Assembly (NCBI GenBank): GCA_019614645.1
Contig: JABWDB010000008.1
Coordinates: 5,518,001-5,582,000, forward strand
Length of the DNA stretch: 64,000 bases
Direction: 5' to 3'
Source of the DNA: Stratiolaelaps scimitus
Lineage: Eukaryota; Arthropoda; Arachnida; Mesostigmata; Laelapidae
In this document: piece after piece, positions 61,288-64,000 of the stretch
How positions within the stretch are numbered: position 1 is the stretch's first letter
How the letters are laid out: each line of letters begins with the position of its first letter
The notes under the pieces: model-generated
Told to the model about the DNA's origin: nothing
Seen by the model: the letters and a program-made list of their open reading frames with translations, nothing else
Databases searched by the model: none
Made by a program: the position numbers and the translations under genes

Positions 61288-64000
61288 GTAGGTTGTTTCC
61301 TAGGACGACAGTGAACAGCACCGGGTGTAGAGCAGAGGGTCGAAGTGAGACCGTCGGCAGATGGAGCTAGCCCTTCCTCCGTTGACAGCTGTGTAAAGTT
61401 GAAACTGTCCACTGTCAACATCACTGCTTGCGTTCGCCAGAGTCGTTCGCGCTAACGAGAAAGCATGACAAATAGCACTAATAGTAACAACAAAAACAAC
61501 AATAATATACAATAACGACGGCAATTTATAATGATCATACCGCTAACATCGAATAGGTACATAGTTTGGTTGGTGTTATCACGATGATGCAACAACACTC
61601 GGACAAACATATAGGCACAGCCAACAAATATCTATGCCAATAGGTAGAACAAGTCGATTGTCACACTATATATATATATATGGTTTCCTGGCTTGCAAGT
61701 TGTTTTATTATTTGTCGTTCAGTAATCGAATTGTGCAAAGTATGTTTGGTACGCAGCCACTGTGTAACGACACCTAGGCTCAGTAGAGCTAAATACCGAG
61801 GTGTGCGAGATCGGTTGCGTCAACAATTTAAGAAGTTAAAACGAACTCAAGCTGAGGTATTGTCGAATCCAGTGATCACTACAACTACTACCACTGGACT
61901 AAACTCGAATTCGCATGTTCGAATTTCAGGTCGGAAAATATATATATATATATTGTGCGTTCTGATGATCACTATGAGTAGACATCAATTAAATTGCAAT
62001 AGTCAAACCTCAGCCACCATCCAAACCTTATGTTTAGCCCTGACGTCACCAAAGTAAAGGATCAGTAATCCGTGATGAGTCATTCTCCAGATTTGAGGTT
62101 ATCTCTTTTATCAATCATTCAGATTGCCTCAGATGCTGATGAGGTGATAATAAGTAAAAGTCATATATCACTGTGTCAAGTTGATCCTGTAGTAGCTTGA
62201 CAATATAGCATTCATGGTTCGTCGATTATTAAGCCGTGGATCGTAGATGCAGAACTCGAAACTGTCGAGATCCCGTTACCCGGTGGAGTCAGAGATGTTG
62301 TTTCATTTAAGGAACCGTTTTTTATCGGCTAAAACGAAACAATCTCACGAACTGTCGAATCGATTGAGAACACGACTTTCCACTTGTTTCGTGTGGTTCT
62401 GGCGATGTATGACTAAAATATTAAATACTCTTGACACTTACCCCAACTATCGTTTTGGAAATTGGTCATTATATTTCAGCGTTCTCCACTACGCGCAACG
62501 TTCCATTTCATACGTAGTTTACGTAATTAATCATGAGGAGACCCATGCCACATAGGCCAATTTCTCGTCATACTCGAACTATGTATATCCCAATGCAGTG
62601 ACCTTGACCCACTATAAACAATGACACAATTTTTGATCGTCACCACTTTTCTTCCGCTACAGTCCTTTCTGCTGAGATCGCGTTTCGCGGTATCAGTAGC
62701 CACCAACGAACTCTGTCGCTCGCTCTACTCGACACTGGCTGAGGAAAATCGTTGCAGTGCACCTATGCGAAGCTAACGTATTTATATAAGGAAATCAACG
62801 CCATATGTAACCTAGATTATAATAATGTGTCGTAGCATATATGTATATATATATATAATGTACGTTAGTGGCGACGATCGACCAAAAGTATGTGTCTAAT
62901 CAAAAAAAGCCGTGGGAAAATACGAACACATATAAGAGCATGTATTTATATGGGAACGTATGGAAATATCAAATGCTATGAGACAGGCTATAGAATATAT
63001 TAGTCATTTTCTAGATAGGAATTATATTCTATTCCTTACAACATAACTATTCTTATCAAAAATCACGTTTGAAGTGGCCTCAAAAGTAAAAATCCTAATC
63101 ATTGGTCAATACAAATCCAAGAGACTTGAAAGTTCTACAGGAGGGCCTTGACGATATCTAGTTATCATTAAGGACATGCTCCAAGCATCCTGGAGCAGTA
63201 TTATATATATACACATTTTTTTTTCTTAACTGTACCGTCCTCCGTAAAACTTAACTGAAAACGAACGCAATTTAAAATTGTGACCAGTCTCCCTGGCCAC
63301 GCAGTTACTAAGCTCAATTTGCGATGAGATGAGAGTACATCTCACGATGTTCGAACATGCGAACACAACGCCACGCTAACCTACACAATGTGTCCATTAT
63401 ACGTTGATGTGCTTTTTGCTATTTGCTCGTTGGTAGCGCAAGTGCCTAAGCTTTCCCCAAACCGCTGCTCGTTACATGGATTTAGTCATTTCGCATTAGG
63501 CATGTGCGTACACTCACAGTGGCGTAAATTGGCCATCGAACGAAACTGTTGCTAGATAGACAAGTACGCGCGTTGGTTGGGTACGGCGTCTTATCACGGC
63601 CCTCGTGAGTCGTTAATTAAACAATATCATAGTTTCGAAATGAACGAAGATGAAAAAGTTTAATTGGAAGCAGTAACTGTAGTGAGTGGCTCTATATTTT
63701 GGCTCGACTTTATGAAACGTGTTTATTAATTTGAGATTATTCATGCTGGTTAAATGGTCATTTATTACTTGATGAAATCCTTAGCTCGGCGAAACATTAG
63801 ATGGTGCTAACAGCTGATTCCAAACAACTACATGATATTTCGGAATCCTTTTGTATAATAGTAGAACTGACAAGTCGCTGAAAATACGGTGGGTTCTGTC
63901 GGTGAGCTTCGGCAATGTTCAAGCTTGAGGCGTATTGAAAAAGAACTCGAAATACGATCATGTGGTAGAAGTATTTTACAACGTTCGTAATACATGCAAA
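61288..64000 (+). other. fzr: Intron of fizzy-related, no exon recognised
   Basis: I looked for the expected next block (basic SPRK/TRKI region and the first WD40 repeat) and did not find it, so the next exon is beyond the window. Small TA tracts occur at 61667-61680, 61938-61952 and 62838-62856. Confidence 0.6.

Noticed and set aside
1..64000. CRISPR arrays, prokaryotic operons or ribosomal RNA
   Set aside because: The window is eukaryotic with spliceosomal introns; no regularly spaced repeats or rRNA-like blocks were seen.

Overview
This is a eukaryotic, almost certainly arthropod, genomic window. Genes are split by spliceosomal introns of about 60 bp to nearly 4 kb, (TA)n microsatellites are dense, and a mariner-type DNA transposon remnant, a non-LTR retrotransposon fragment and tRNA-derived SINEs are present. 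The proteins are metazoan. A parasitiform mite or similar arthropod is possible, but that is only an impression from composition and cannot be settled here.

Layout: (1) 1-12379, + strand: nearly all of succinyl-CoA:3-ketoacid CoA transferase (SCOT/OXCT), 11 exons, missing only the N-terminal exon(s). (2) 13.0-14.9 kb: an internally deleted mariner element lies against the 3' end of a 5'-truncated, frameshifted LINE. (3) 16.5-17.5 kb, +: a two-exon gene for a small four-helix membrane protein. It converges on (4) 18.7-28.0 kb, -: an eight-exon gene whose product has a long disordered N-terminal part and a C-terminal CAP/SCP domain of GAPR-1 type. All its exon phases agree. (5) 28-35 kb: mostly non-coding, with a 44-codon membrane micropeptide ORF on the - strand, a doubtful + strand terminal exon, and retroposon insertions. 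(6) 35.06-36.52 kb, -: a three-exon gene for a 210-residue secreted or membrane-entering protein of unknown family. (7) 36.5-42.3 kb: AT-rich, microsatellite-filled DNA. (8) 42.3-53.9 kb, -: a nine-exon ash1/ASH1L gene (H3K36 methyltransferase with AWS, SET, post-SET, bromodomain, PHD and BAH). (9) 54-60.9 kb: a divergent promoter region rich in CAG/CTG and CCG repeats. (10) 60.9 kb to the end, +: the first coding exon of fizzy-related/Cdh1 (APC/C activator) followed by intron.

The genes look functionally independent (ketone-body use, chromatin, cell cycle). The most interesting unexplained signal is a family of retroposed sequences (SINE, short elements and a 25-bp micro-insertion) that share a 3'-terminal hairpin followed by CGAAAA. 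The stem shows compensating base changes, and two insertions have clear target-site duplications. Other points of interest are the CAP-domain fusion protein and the short micropeptide ORF. All exon boundaries were read by eye from splice signals, phase and homology; none has transcript support.
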